Assembly: GCA_023436225.1 (NCBI GenBank) | Contig: JAEZKA010000022.1 | Location: 1-27,593 of the forward strand | Direction: 5' to 3' | DNA from: Bacillota bacterium | GTDB taxonomy: Bacteria; Bacillota; Clostridia; Lachnospirales; Lachnospiraceae | DNA: 27,593 nucleotides | Part shown: piece after piece, positions 1 through 7,886 of the stretch | Layout: every line of letters begins with the position of its first letter | How positions within the stretch are numbered: the first letter of the stretch is position 1 | Translations under genes and position numbers: made by a program | The notes under the pieces: generated by a model | The model's database searches: none | Told to the model about the DNA's origin: nothing | Seen by the model: only the letters and a program-made list of their open reading frames with translations

Positions 1-567
1 GATAAGCCTTTCTTAATGCCTGTAGAGGACGTATTCTCCATCACTGGCCGTGGTACAGTTGCTACCGGTCGTGTAGAGCGTGGTGTTCTTCATGTATCTG
101 AGGAAGTTGAAATCGTTGGTATCAAGGAAGAGACTCGTAAGGTTGTATGTACCGGTATCGAGATGTTCCGTAAATTACTTGACGAGGCTCAGGCTGGTGA
201 TAACATTGGTGCACTTCTTCGTGGTGTTCAAAGAAACGAGATCGAAAGAGGTCAGGTTCTTTGCAAACCCGGCTCCATCAAGTGCCACAAGAAATTCACA
301 GCTCAGGTTTACGTATTAACAAAAGAAGAAGGTGGACGTCATACTCCTTTCTTCAACAACTACAGACCTCAGTTCTATTTCAGAACAACTGACGTTACTG
401 GCGTTTGTAACTTACCTGCAGGTGTTGAGATGTGCATGCCTGGCGATAACATCGAGATGAGCATCGAATTAATTCATCCTATCGCTATGGAGCAGGGTCT
501 TGGCTTCGCTATCCGTGAGGGTGGTAGAACCGTAGGTTCCGGTAAGGTTGCTACAATTATTGAATAG
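1..567 (+). CDS. tuf: Elongation factor Tu, C-terminal part (5' truncated by window edge)
   Basis: EF-Tu delivers aminoacyl-tRNA to the ribosome as a GTP complex. The reading frame is open from base 1 (DKPFLMPVEDVFSITGRG) and ends at TAG 565-567, giving 188 residues. These correspond to roughly residue 209 onward of a protein of about 397 aa, that is domains 2 and 3. The GTPase domain lies outside the window. Landmarks are the domain 2 start GRGTVATGRVERG, the domain 3 region with FFNNYRPQFYFRTTDVTG, and the usual C-terminal stretch IREGGRTVGSGKV. There is no sign of damage. A strong terminator follows 25 bases after the stop, so the gene closes its transcription unit (usually fus-tuf). Confidence 0.97.
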   Translation, partial: DKPFLMPVEDVFSITGRGTVATGRVERGVLHVSEEVEIVGIKEETRKVVCTGIEMFRKLLDEAQAGDNIGALLRGVQRNEIERGQVLCKPGSIKCHKKFTAQVYVLTKEEGGRHTPFFNNYRPQFYFRTTDVTGVCNLPAGVEMCMPGDNIEMSIELIHPIAMEQGLGFAIREGGRTVGSGKVATIIE

Positions 568-592
568 TCGCGTAGGCTTTTAAGCCATGCAT

Positions 593-648
593 AAATACAA
601 AAGGAAGTCCGGAAGAGCTCGCTCTTAACCGGACTTCTTTTTGTATTT
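593..648 (+). terminator. Rho-independent terminator of tuf
   Basis: A 20-base left arm (593-612) pairs with 629-648 (CCGGACTTCTTTTTGTATTT). The GC-rich core is AAGTCCGG/CCGGACTT and the descending arm carries a T run. It starts 25 bases after the tuf stop codon. The near-symmetrical A/T flanks could also terminate transcription from the other strand. Confidence 0.9.
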
Positions 649-655
649 ATATAGG

Positions 656-810
656 GCGCAGCCCGCGCACTCGAACCTGGTTTGTAGGTTCGAGGGTAGC
701 ATGGCTTTAAAGCCGTATCAATGTAACAGCGCAGCCCGCGCCCTCGAAGCTGATTTGTAGGTTCGAGGGTGGCATGGCTAAAAAGCCGTATCAATATAAC
801 TGCGCAGTCC
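656..810. repeat. 73-bp tandem repeat, two full units plus the start of a third
   Basis: Units begin at 656, 729 and 802 with GCGCAGYCC, an exact 73-base period; the third breaks off after about 10 bases. Each full unit has a hairpin in which a TCGAA-centred arm pairs with AGGTTCGAGGG, then a second small palindrome (GGCTTTAAAGCC in unit 1), then GTATCAAT. The two units differ at only a few positions. The block is more GC-rich than the flanking intergenic DNA. No coding potential or known RNA family is recognised. It is probably one copy of a dispersed intergenic repeat family. Confidence 0.8.
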
Positions 811-884
811 GAAATCGATATAATCATTTCTGTCCATCTAACCAAGTTCTATACCAATCTTTAGAGATTCTTAATAAATTCTTT

Positions 885-913
885 ATGACAAATTGAATAT
901 TTAATTATATAAT
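885..913 (+). promoter_or_regulatory. Sigma-A type promoter for the SLH/ABC operon
   Basis: ATGACA (885-890), a 17-base spacer and a perfect TATAAT (908-913). It lies in an AT-rich stretch with no gene and would give a 5' leader of about 130 bases before the SLH gene. A second TATAAT-like site follows shortly after, in GTTATAATAATTG. Confidence 0.65.
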
Positions 914-1048
914 AGTCGTTATAATAATTGAACCATTTTATTCCAATGCATATTGAGGTATAAAATGAATATTATGGGCGGCAGAGAAGCATAGGATAAG
1001 TAGCTGCTAATAGAATGCTTGATACAACAAAAGGGAGGATTACTAAAA

Positions 1049-3304
1049 ATGAAATTAGTCACACATCCAATCAGGGTATTATTCGCTTGTTTACTAATTG
1101 CCCTTGCCACTTCTGGGGTGGCACCGGTAATAGTTAAGGCAGAAACAGATGCCAGAACTGCTGATACGATAGATCTGACGGGTATTATGCGAGATTCGGA
1201 CGGTAACAGTATTATGGAAAGTAAATATGTTAGCAGAGCGGAATTTGCACAGATGCTGGTGCAGTCATCAGTAAATACGGGTAGCAGTAAGGTGTCAAAA
1301 ACAGCTAGACTGTTCAAGGATGTCAAGCCAAACAGCGTAGAAGGGGCTTACATACAAATGGCGGTATCGAAAGGTTACATGAGTGGATACTTAGGAGGGA
1401 AATTCAAGCCTGATCAGGCAATTACTCTCAAGGAAGCAGCTTACGGAACACTTTCCGTGCTTGGTTATACAACACAGGATTTTTCTAATCGGTTATCAGG
1501 AAGCAGATATGAGAAGTTTAAAGAGTTAGGTCTTGATAAAGAGATTAACAGAGAAGAGACGGATAAGTTAACGAAAACAGATTGCGAAAAGTTATTTTAT
1601 AATTTATTAAACGCAAAAAGCAAATCAGGGGAAATCTATGCTACAACTCTGGGATATGCAATAAATTCGGAGGGTAGGATAGACTATCAGGCATTGCTTG
1701 AGAAGAAAACAAAGGGACCATTTCTGGCTGTAGAAGGTTGGAAGAAAAAGCTGTCAAAGGATGTCTCCTCCTATAAGATATTCTATGGCAACTCCAAAGT
1801 TACAACTAAAAGCATAATGGATAATAGTATCTTCTATGTTGCGGAGCGATCCAATCAGATATGGATCTATGACAACAAGATATTCGGTTCTCTGGAGAAT
1901 GTAACCTATGTGAATGGCAAACCCCAGGAGTTAACCGTAGCAGGTAAAAATTATATTGTTGAAAAGCCCGGAGATATTAAGGATATTATGGATAATAAGG
2001 GCATTAAGAAGGGAAGCATGGTTACATTACTCCTGGGAAGAGACGATAAAGTGGCTTATATTCTTCCTATGCAGTCACGAGTTGCAGGTGGAGACTGGAG
2101 AGGGCTTACCGGCTTTGACGTGAGTAAGGGAACCATCTATAAGAATGGTGTGATGATATCGGATGCTGATGTAAAGAGTACAGATGTTATTTATTATGTG
2201 AAGGAATTCCATACGGTCTGGGTATATAGTAAAACTATTTACGGAGTTCTGAGTTCAGTGACTCCATCAACCTCACTGCCTGATAAGATAACGGTAGCAG
2301 GCATTACATATGACTTGGATGGGATGCCGGTCAACACCAATACTTTAGCTGGAGTAGGCTTAAGTAATATGACAGAAAATTCATGGGGTAAAAGATTCCG
2401 TGAAAACGAGATAGAAGAAGGAGATAATGTAATGGTATCCTTCGGATATGACGGTAAGATAGCAGAAATCAACAAAGTAAGTAAGCTGTCAGTAACTATG
2501 GTAGGATATGTACTGGATATTACCAATCAGCTGGTGAAGGATGGGAATAAGGAAAGCAGTGTGAAACAGATGATCCATGTGGCTGAAACAGGCGGTGCTA
2601 TACTTGATCTAGAATGTAATGACAGCTCAATTGTAAAGGGCTCCATAGTCGAAGTAAGCTTTGTGAATGGGCATGCTAATATATCAAAATCAGAGGCTTA
2701 TTCCACTAATAGTATATCCGATTTGTCCCTACGAAAGTTTGCTGCCGATGCGAAAATTATTGAGATAAAGGATTTGAATTACGTTAAATTGACTCCAGCT
2801 AGACTGAAAGAGACGAAATGGGGCGCTGGGAATGCATTATACGCGAGAGTAAATTCCAACGGTGATATTACAGACTTAATTCTCAGTAATGTAACAGATT
2901 CCTTCTATCAATATGGATTATTAAAGAAAGTAGTGGCTCCGGATTTCGAAAAGGGGATTTATGGTTTTGAAATGACCCTTGATATGGGGGAGGAACTTAA
3001 GCTCTCGCCAAGTGAAATTAAGGGGGATATTAACATTGGTCCTAAAGCGGTCCGTTTTGAAGGTAATACTTTGAAAGAGATGAAGGCACTCCTTCGAATA
3101 AGACTGAAATTCATTAATGGGAAACAGGCGAATTCTGGTGAAGCAGTATATCAGATTTCTGATGATGTGATGGTGTTTTATTACCAGAATGGCGAGTACT
3201 TTAAAGGAACCTTTGACAGCTTACCGAGCAGTGGAAGCTACAACATTGATGGATATATGGAGAATTGGCAGGGACCTATCCGTATCATCATAGTTACTAA
3301 ATAA
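1049..3304 (+). CDS. Secreted S-layer homology (SLH) domain protein with internal repeats
   Basis: 751 aa. ATG 1049 is chosen because GGGAGGA lies at 1033-1039; an upstream in-frame TTG at 1019 has no such site. Residues 1-31 form a signal peptide (positive start, hydrophobic LFACLLIALA, likely cleavage after VKA). Residues about 45-190 carry SLH-like segments, clearest at 87-141 (LFKDVKPNSVEGAYIQMAV, then GYMSGYLGGKFKPDQAITLKEA), which bind pyruvylated secondary wall polymer in known families. Residues 242-340 and 359-475 are a divergent duplication: both run IFY/TIYKNG, IWIYDNKIFGSLENVT or VWVYSKTIYGVLSSVT, TVAG, and a GxxVxxxxGxDxKxAxI ending. The remaining part to residue 751 is unrecognised. 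The stop is 17 bases before the adaptor gene, so the protein is probably co-transcribed with the exporter and acts at the cell surface. Confidence 0.85.
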   Translation: MKLVTHPIRVLFACLLIALATSGVAPVIVKAETDARTADTIDLTGIMRDSDGNSIMESKYVSRAEFAQMLVQSSVNTGSSKVSKTARLFKDVKPNSVEGAYIQMAVSKGYMSGYLGGKFKPDQAITLKEAAYGTLSVLGYTTQDFSNRLSGSRYEKFKELGLDKEINREETDKLTKTDCEKLFYNLLNAKSKSGEIYATTLGYAINSEGRIDYQALLEKKTKGPFLAVEGWKKKLSKDVSSYKIFYGNSKVTTKSIMDNSIFYVAERSNQIWIYDNKIFGSLENVTYVNGKPQELTVAGKNYIVEKPGDIKDIMDNKGIKKGSMVTLLLGRDDKVAYILPMQSRVAGGDWRGLTGFDVSKGTIYKNGVMISDADVKSTDVIYYVKEFHTVWVYSKTIYGVLSSVTPSTSLPDKITVAGITYDLDGMPVNTNTLAGVGLSNMTENSWGKRFRENEIEEGDNVMVSFGYDGKIAEINKVSKLSVTMVGYVLDITNQLVKDGNKESSVKQMIHVAETGGAILDLECNDSSIVKGSIVEVSFVNGHANISKSEAYSTNSISDLSLRKFAADAKIIEIKDLNYVKLTPARLKETKWGAGNALYARVNSNGDITDLILSNVTDSFYQYGLLKKVVAPDFEKGIYGFEMTLDMGEELKLSPSEIKGDINIGPKAVRFEGNTLKEMKALLRIRLKFINGKQANSGEAVYQISDDVMVFYYQNGEYFKGTFDSLPSSGSYNIDGYMENWQGPIRIIIVTK

Positions 3305-3321
3305 CGAAAGGATCAGGAAAG

Positions 3322-4905
3322 ATGAAAAAGATCACTTTTAAAAAGCCAGGCAAGAAAAAAATTATAAGAGGAGTAGTTGTCCTTGTTGTAGCCGGCTTAA
3401 TTGTTACATACTTTGTTAGAAAAAACCAGGCAGCTATCGAGGAGGCACCTTTCCTCACGGCACAGGCGGCGATAGGTAAAGTTGAGACTTCCATATCAGG
3501 TAAGGGAACTCTAAATCCTGCTAATCAATACGAAGTGAAATCACTGGTAAAAGGGGAACTACTTCTGGCTCCCTTTGAAGAAGGGGATACAGTAAAGGAA
3601 GATCAGTTATTATACCAAATCAGCACCAGTGATATTGAGAACATTATAAAAACAGCGGAGATAAATGTCGATAGGGCTAAGCTTGCTTATGGGGATTATC
3701 TTGACAAACAAGCAAATCTTGAGATTACTTCCAAGGAGAGCGGTTATGTTAAAAAGCTTTATGTGAAGGAAGGGGATACTCTACAGGCAGGTTCTTCCAT
3801 TGCTGACATTTATAATACAGAGAATATGTACATAGATCTGCTATTCCCGTCTTATGAAGTAAACGACTCTTGGGTTGGTAGGAAGGCCCAAGTTATTATG
3901 GAAGCAACCGGAGAAGAGCTGGAAGGGACTGTTTCCGGTATCAGTAAGATGGAAGAGGTAATAGATGGTGGAATTCTTGTTAAAAAGGTTACGATTCGAG
4001 TGAAGAATTCCGGAGGAATCAAGGCAGGAGATCAGGCTGAGGCTGTTGTATCTGATATCGATAGCAACAGTAACGGAGCCTTTCGTGCAGAGACGGAGGT
4101 AACACTTGTCGCTGAGACGACAGGCAAGATAGACCATATATCTGTAAAGGAAGGTCAGTGGATAGACAAAGGGAAAGGCATCCTTTCTCTATCCTCAAAG
4201 GACCTGGGGCTGCAGATAGAAAGTGCTACCTTGAGTATCAGAGAGGCTGAGCTTAATCTGGAAACCCAGAAGAATCAGATGAAGCAATACACCATTACCG
4301 CGCCCATAGCCGGAACGGTTATCACAAAGAACAAAAAGCAGGGAGATACGATTGATCCGACAACTGATGCTCAGGCAGGACCTATGGCAATCATTTATGA
4401 TATGTCTTATCTCACTTTTAATATGAATATCGATGAGCTACAGATCAGTAGTCTTAAGGTTGGGCAGAAGGTTACAATACGGACAGAAGCATTTCCTGAG
4501 CTTACCTTTGATGGTGTGATAGAAAAAATGAGTTTAAAAGGAATTACAAATAACGGAGTTACCTCTTATCCTGTCACGGTACAGGTGAAAGACTATAAAA
4601 GCTTAATGCCAGGGATGAATGTGACCGGGAAAATAGTCATTGAAGAGGCTGATAACGTTCTGACAATACCTAGCACCGCACTTCAAAGAGATAACATGGT
4701 ATATATACAGTCGGAGGGTGCGATTTCTGAGGAGGGCTCCGGTATTCCTAACGGCTTTAAGGCTGTTCCGGTGCAGATAGGGATCAACGATGGAAGTAGT
4801 GTGGAAATCAAAGAAGGTTTAAAAGAGGGAGATATCGTATATGTTCCTTCTGATGTCAGCATGGATCCAAATGCAGTCGGTGGTTCGGTCGTGATAGAGG
4901 AATAG
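3322..4905 (+). CDS. HlyD/RND-type membrane-fusion adaptor of a MacAB-like exporter
   Basis: 527 aa. A lysine-rich N-terminus (KKPGKKKIIRG) precedes one membrane helix at residues about 16-31, so the body is extracytoplasmic and anchored. The body is apparently two tandem copies of the adaptor fold. Residues about 70-250 contain a lipoyl-like half (LVKGELLLAPFEEGDTV), a helical hairpin, a second lipoyl half (SGYVKKLYVKEGDTLQAG) and a barrel. Residues about 254-450 repeat this: TTGKIDHISVKEGQWIDKG, helices, APIAGTVITKNKKQGDTI, barrel, GMNVTGKI. A C-terminal membrane-proximal-type segment follows (LTIPSTALQR, then VQIGINDGSSVEIKEGLKEGD). Relatives such as B. subtilis YknX are shorter. The ATPase gene starts 9 bases after the stop. 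The substrate cannot be told from sequence. Confidence 0.88.
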   Translation: MKKITFKKPGKKKIIRGVVVLVVAGLIVTYFVRKNQAAIEEAPFLTAQAAIGKVETSISGKGTLNPANQYEVKSLVKGELLLAPFEEGDTVKEDQLLYQISTSDIENIIKTAEINVDRAKLAYGDYLDKQANLEITSKESGYVKKLYVKEGDTLQAGSSIADIYNTENMYIDLLFPSYEVNDSWVGRKAQVIMEATGEELEGTVSGISKMEEVIDGGILVKKVTIRVKNSGGIKAGDQAEAVVSDIDSNSNGAFRAETEVTLVAETTGKIDHISVKEGQWIDKGKGILSLSSKDLGLQIESATLSIREAELNLETQKNQMKQYTITAPIAGTVITKNKKQGDTIDPTTDAQAGPMAIIYDMSYLTFNMNIDELQISSLKVGQKVTIRTEAFPELTFDGVIEKMSLKGITNNGVTSYPVTVQVKDYKSLMPGMNVTGKIVIEEADNVLTIPSTALQRDNMVYIQSEGAISEEGSGIPNGFKAVPVQIGINDGSSVEIKEGLKEGDIVYVPSDVSMDPNAVGGSVVIEE

Positions 4906-4913
4906 GAGGATCC

Positions 4914-5651
4914 ATGGAAAAAGAAGCATTGATTGAGTTGGTAGACCTATCTAAAATATATAATGTAGGAGATACAGAGATTAAAGCCAATGACAAAATT
5001 AATATGACGATATACCGGGGCGAGATGGTAGCCATTATTGGTAAATCAGGAAGTGGCAAATCGACGATTATGAATATCATTGGAGCTCTGGATACTCCAA
5101 CCAGTGGGCAATATTTTCTGGAAGGTAGAGATGTGAGTAAGCTGAAGGGTGATGATCTGGCTGAAATTCGTAATAAGACAATTGGATTTATATTTCAGCA
5201 GTACAATCTTCTACCAAAGCAGACGGTACTAGATAATGTTGCACTCCCATTGCTATACGCCAGGGTTGGAGACAGAGAGCGTAAAAGACGCTCTATGGAG
5301 GTGCTGAAGAAGGTTGGGCTAGAGAATAAGTATAAAAGCTACCCAACCCAGTTATCCGGAGGCCAGCAACAGAGAGCATCAATTGCAAGAGCCTTAGCGG
5401 GAAATCCTTCTATCATACTTGCGGATGAACCGACAGGAGCCTTAGATTCTAAGACGAGTAAGGAAGTAATCGATATTTTACACCAATTGCATGGAGAGGG
5501 AAACACAATCGTGTTAATAACCCACGATCGTTCCATAGCAGCTGAGGCAGAGCGGATAATACAAATATCAGACGGAGCCATCGTCTTTGATGGTGACGCA
5601 AAGGAGTATAAACATGACAATATGGCAGACGTTGAAAATAGTATGGGCTAA
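4914..5651 (+). CDS. ABC transporter ATPase, MacB/LolD (3.A.1.122-like) type
   Basis: 245 aa. It hydrolyses ATP to drive the permease encoded next. Visible motifs are Walker A GKSGSGKST (43-51), Q-loop FQQYNLLP (Q95), signature LSGGQ (147-151), Walker B IILADEPTGALD (167-178) and the switch histidine in THD (204). The QQYNLLP and DEPTGALD segments are typical of MacB/LolD/YknY ATPases. AGGAGG lies just upstream of ATG 4914, 9 bases after the adaptor stop. The 3' end overlaps the permease start by 38 bases, which suggests translational coupling. Nothing is degraded. Confidence 0.95.
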   Translation: MEKEALIELVDLSKIYNVGDTEIKANDKINMTIYRGEMVAIIGKSGSGKSTIMNIIGALDTPTSGQYFLEGRDVSKLKGDDLAEIRNKTIGFIFQQYNLLPKQTVLDNVALPLLYARVGDRERKRRSMEVLKKVGLENKYKSYPTQLSGGQQQRASIARALAGNPSIILADEPTGALDSKTSKEVIDILHQLHGEGNTIVLITHDRSIAAEAERIIQISDGAIVFDGDAKEYKHDNMADVENSMG

Positions 5652-6792
5652 TATTATAAAAAACCGTATGAGGTCCTTTTTAACCATGCTAGGTATGATT
5701 ATCGGAGTTACCTCTGTTATTTTGCTGGTAAGTCTCATGCAAGGTTTCTACAATAGTATGCTGGATTCATATGCTGAAATGGGAATCAATAATGTCAGTG
5801 TAACAATCAATGGTAGAAATGGAAATATGATTCTCACAGAAGATGACATGTACCAATATGCTAAGGAGCATAAGAGTGCGATCAAGGGAGTAACACCCAC
5901 GGTATTCTTTCAAGGTATCATCTATAAAAATGGTGAGAAAATAGAATATTCTACTATGAAGGGAATTGATGAGTATTATACACAGCTTGTTGGAAAGAAG
6001 ATGGAAGTGGGACGTTCTATTACTTATTCCGACGTATCAACTCAGCAAAAGGTATGTGTAATTGGAAGCTACGTTAACAAAAGACTTTTTGGAGGGAAAG
6101 CAAAGCAGGGTGATACATTGAGGCTGGATGGAGAGGAGCTAACTGTTATAGGAGTTTTGAAGGCAACCTCAGATTCTTCGGAATGGTCTTCGGACAACAG
6201 CCTTTATATTCCATACACTACAGCAGCGCGGCTCTATGGCTTCGGCAGCGTAAGCTCCTATGAATTCTTTATCAAGGATCGATCTCAGGTTGCTACTGAG
6301 ACAGATAAAATTAAAGAATATCTCTTTAATACCTTTCGCGATACAAAAGCGTATTCTGTAAGCAATATGGTTGATATGTTAAAAGCAATTGACGGGGAAT
6401 TGTCGATTCTGACCTCGATGATTGCTGGAATTGCTGGAATATCTCTGGTCGTTGCAGGTGTTGGTATTATGAATATCATGCTTGTTTCAGTATCAGAGAG
6501 AATAAAAGAAATAGGTATCCGTAAATCATTGGGAGCTAAACATAGAGATATTATGCGGCAATTTGTACTTGAAGCAGGAGCGACCAGTACGATTGGAGGT
6601 GCTCTTGGAATTGCGTTGGGAACTGTACTTACCATAGAAGGCGGTAAGCTGCTGAAGATAAACGCCATGCCAACCACGAGTAGTATGATGACTGCGTTTT
6701 GTATATCCGTAGGAATTGGTATCCTATTCGGATACCTGCCTGCCCGCAAAGCAGCAAAGCTTAATCCAATTGATGCACTCAGAAGTGAGTAA
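5614..6792 (+). CDS. ABC transporter permease, MacB/FtsX family
   Basis: 392 aa. ATG 5614 is preferred because AAGGAG lies at 5601-5606; an in-frame ATG at 5587 has no such site. Topology is one N-terminal helix (about 21-43, RSFLTMLGMIIGVTSVILLV), a large extracytoplasmic MacB_PCD domain (about 45-255) and three C-terminal FtsX helices (about 264-292, 318-342, 355-376). The coupling-type sequence SVSERIKEIGIRKSLGAK lies at 293-309, and the C-terminus PARKAAKLNPIDALRSE is classic for the family. With the ATPase and adaptor it forms a complete tripartite exporter; in Firmicutes such sets often export peptides or cell-envelope-active compounds. It is the last gene of the operon and is followed by a large palindrome. 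Confidence 0.94.
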   Translation: MTIWQTLKIVWANIIKNRMRSFLTMLGMIIGVTSVILLVSLMQGFYNSMLDSYAEMGINNVSVTINGRNGNMILTEDDMYQYAKEHKSAIKGVTPTVFFQGIIYKNGEKIEYSTMKGIDEYYTQLVGKKMEVGRSITYSDVSTQQKVCVIGSYVNKRLFGGKAKQGDTLRLDGEELTVIGVLKATSDSSEWSSDNSLYIPYTTAARLYGFGSVSSYEFFIKDRSQVATETDKIKEYLFNTFRDTKAYSVSNMVDMLKAIDGELSILTSMIAGIAGISLVVAGVGIMNIMLVSVSERIKEIGIRKSLGAKHRDIMRQFVLEAGATSTIGGALGIALGTVLTIEGGKLLKINAMPTTSSMMTAFCISVGIGILFGYLPARKAAKLNPIDALRSE

Positions 6793-6807
6793 AAGGTGAT
6801 GAAATTA

Positions 6808-6906
6808 CGTGATACAGAACATAATTCATTTGCACATGCTTCGGCTGGGATGAAGTACGTAGTGATGACTTCTTACAGTGCACATTGAACTATATTCTGC
6901 ATCACG
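6808..6906. repeat. Imperfect ~99-bp inverted repeat after the ABC operon
   Basis: The left arm 6808-6835 (CGTGATACAGAAC...TTGCAC) pairs with the right arm 6878-6906 (GTGCACATTGAAC...ATCACG) with a few mismatches. An inner hairpin GAAGT...ACTTC lies in the loop. There is no T run, so it is not a standard terminator. It begins 16 bases after the permease stop codon. The rest of the gap to 7045 is AT-rich, with a short GATAAG/CTTATC hairpin at 6990-7004. Confidence 0.7.
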
Positions 6907-7045
6907 TTAAAGTCTGCTATCGATGATGCAAATTGAAGAATTTAAGCTGATTGTATTGCTTCTGTTACTCCAATCAATATAATAATGTTGATAAGAAGCT
7001 TATCCTTTAATGAAAATATGCCGATATATTATTTAAAGTGCTTTA

Positions 7046-7555
7046 TCAGACTTTGTTATGAAAGAGATCATAACGGAGCTTAAAATGATAGAATACAATC
7101 CCAACAAGTCTTACTGTAAGACCGGAGGAGAGGATAAGAAACGGAATGTTCTTTAGATAAACTGAAACATAATATTGTGTATTGTAATTATATTGCCACA
7201 AGCCTATCAAGACAATTGCGATAAGATATGAGATTGAATTGGATACATAGCCTAGCTTTGTATATTTATATTTTGACTTAAGGGTTCCAAGCAAAAAGGG
7301 TTTCTCTTCAACTAAATTCTTCAGTAGCTTATATTGCCCTTTCTTATAGTAATCATTTACCGCAAAGGTAAATATGATAGGAAGGGCGTTCAGAAACAAT
7401 AAAATATATAGTGGTGATACAGGAAATCTGCGAATTCCCAGATAGAGTGCCATGATCAGTAAGAAAGCGGATAGGAACCGTTTACTGATTAGCAAGGCCC
7501 TATAAGAGGCAATAGCATGTATTTCCTTGTTTATTATTGTCGTCTTTTCGTTCAT
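7046..7555 (-). CDS. Unknown four-helix membrane protein
   Basis: 169 aa, not recognised. Read on the minus strand, AGAAGGAGA lies a few bases before the ATG at 7555, so translation is well supported. Hydrophobic segments are at about residues 29-45 (LSAFLLIMALYLGIRRF), 49-66 (LYILLFLNALPIIFTFAV), 102-119 and 133-155. A basic loop (YYKKGQYKLLKNLVEE) separates the two pairs. No catalytic motif is seen. The gene stands alone, opposite in strand to the exporter operon before it and to mbl after it. It could be a small YcxB/DUF-type membrane protein, but I cannot assign a family. Confidence 0.75.
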   Translation of the reverse strand: MNEKTTIINKEIHAIASYRALLISKRFLSAFLLIMALYLGIRRFPVSPLYILLFLNALPIIFTFAVNDYYKKGQYKLLKNLVEEKPFLLGTLKSKYKYTKLGYVSNSISYLIAIVLIGLWQYNYNTQYYVSVYLKNIPFLILSSGLTVRLVGIVFYHFKLRYDLFHNKV

Positions 7556-7710
7556 TAAATTCTCCTTCTCATTATGGTGATATAAGTATCTCTTATCAAT
7601 ATAATGTTAAGAATTATTATATGATATTTGTAATTATTCCTCAACCTTTTGTTTGCTTATGGTTCGGTCTTATTAAGGCCTTATTAAGCTTAAAGTTTTT
7701 AAAATAACCT

Positions 7711-7739
7711 TTGAAAAATACTGTAAAAGCGTATATAAT
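7711..7739 (+). promoter_or_regulatory. Sigma-A promoter for mbl
   Basis: TTGAAA (7711-7716), a 17-base spacer and TATAAT (7734-7739). It predicts a leader of about 140 bases before the mbl start. The rest of the 7556-7886 gap is AT-rich; near its end a small CATGA/TCATG hairpin (about 7855-7868) precedes the ribosome binding site. No spoIIID gene sits upstream, unlike in B. subtilis. Confidence 0.8.
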
Positions 7740-7886
7740 ATAATCGTATATGTTTAATTTGCCGAAGATTGGAAAAAAATATAAGATAGAAGAATAATTG
7801 TACAGGATAATCTCGAATTCGTCGGGATCAATAATAAGAGGAAAGTTACTTGTTCATGAGGTTTCATGAAAAGGAAAGGAGTTATT

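Noticed and set aside
656..810. tRNA-like look of the repeat (73-base unit, GGTTCGAG resembling a T-arm)
   Set aside because: The GGTTCGAG is one arm of a longer perfect hairpin; no acceptor stem, D-arm or anticodon arm can be folded.
656..810. Possible CRISPR array
   Set aside because: The whole 73-base unit repeats, including what would be spacers; there are only two units and no cas genes.
474..845. 123-codon minus-strand open frame overlapping the tuf end and the 73-bp repeats
   Set aside because: It runs through tuf, its terminator and the tandem repeats, has no ribosome binding site and no recognisable domain.
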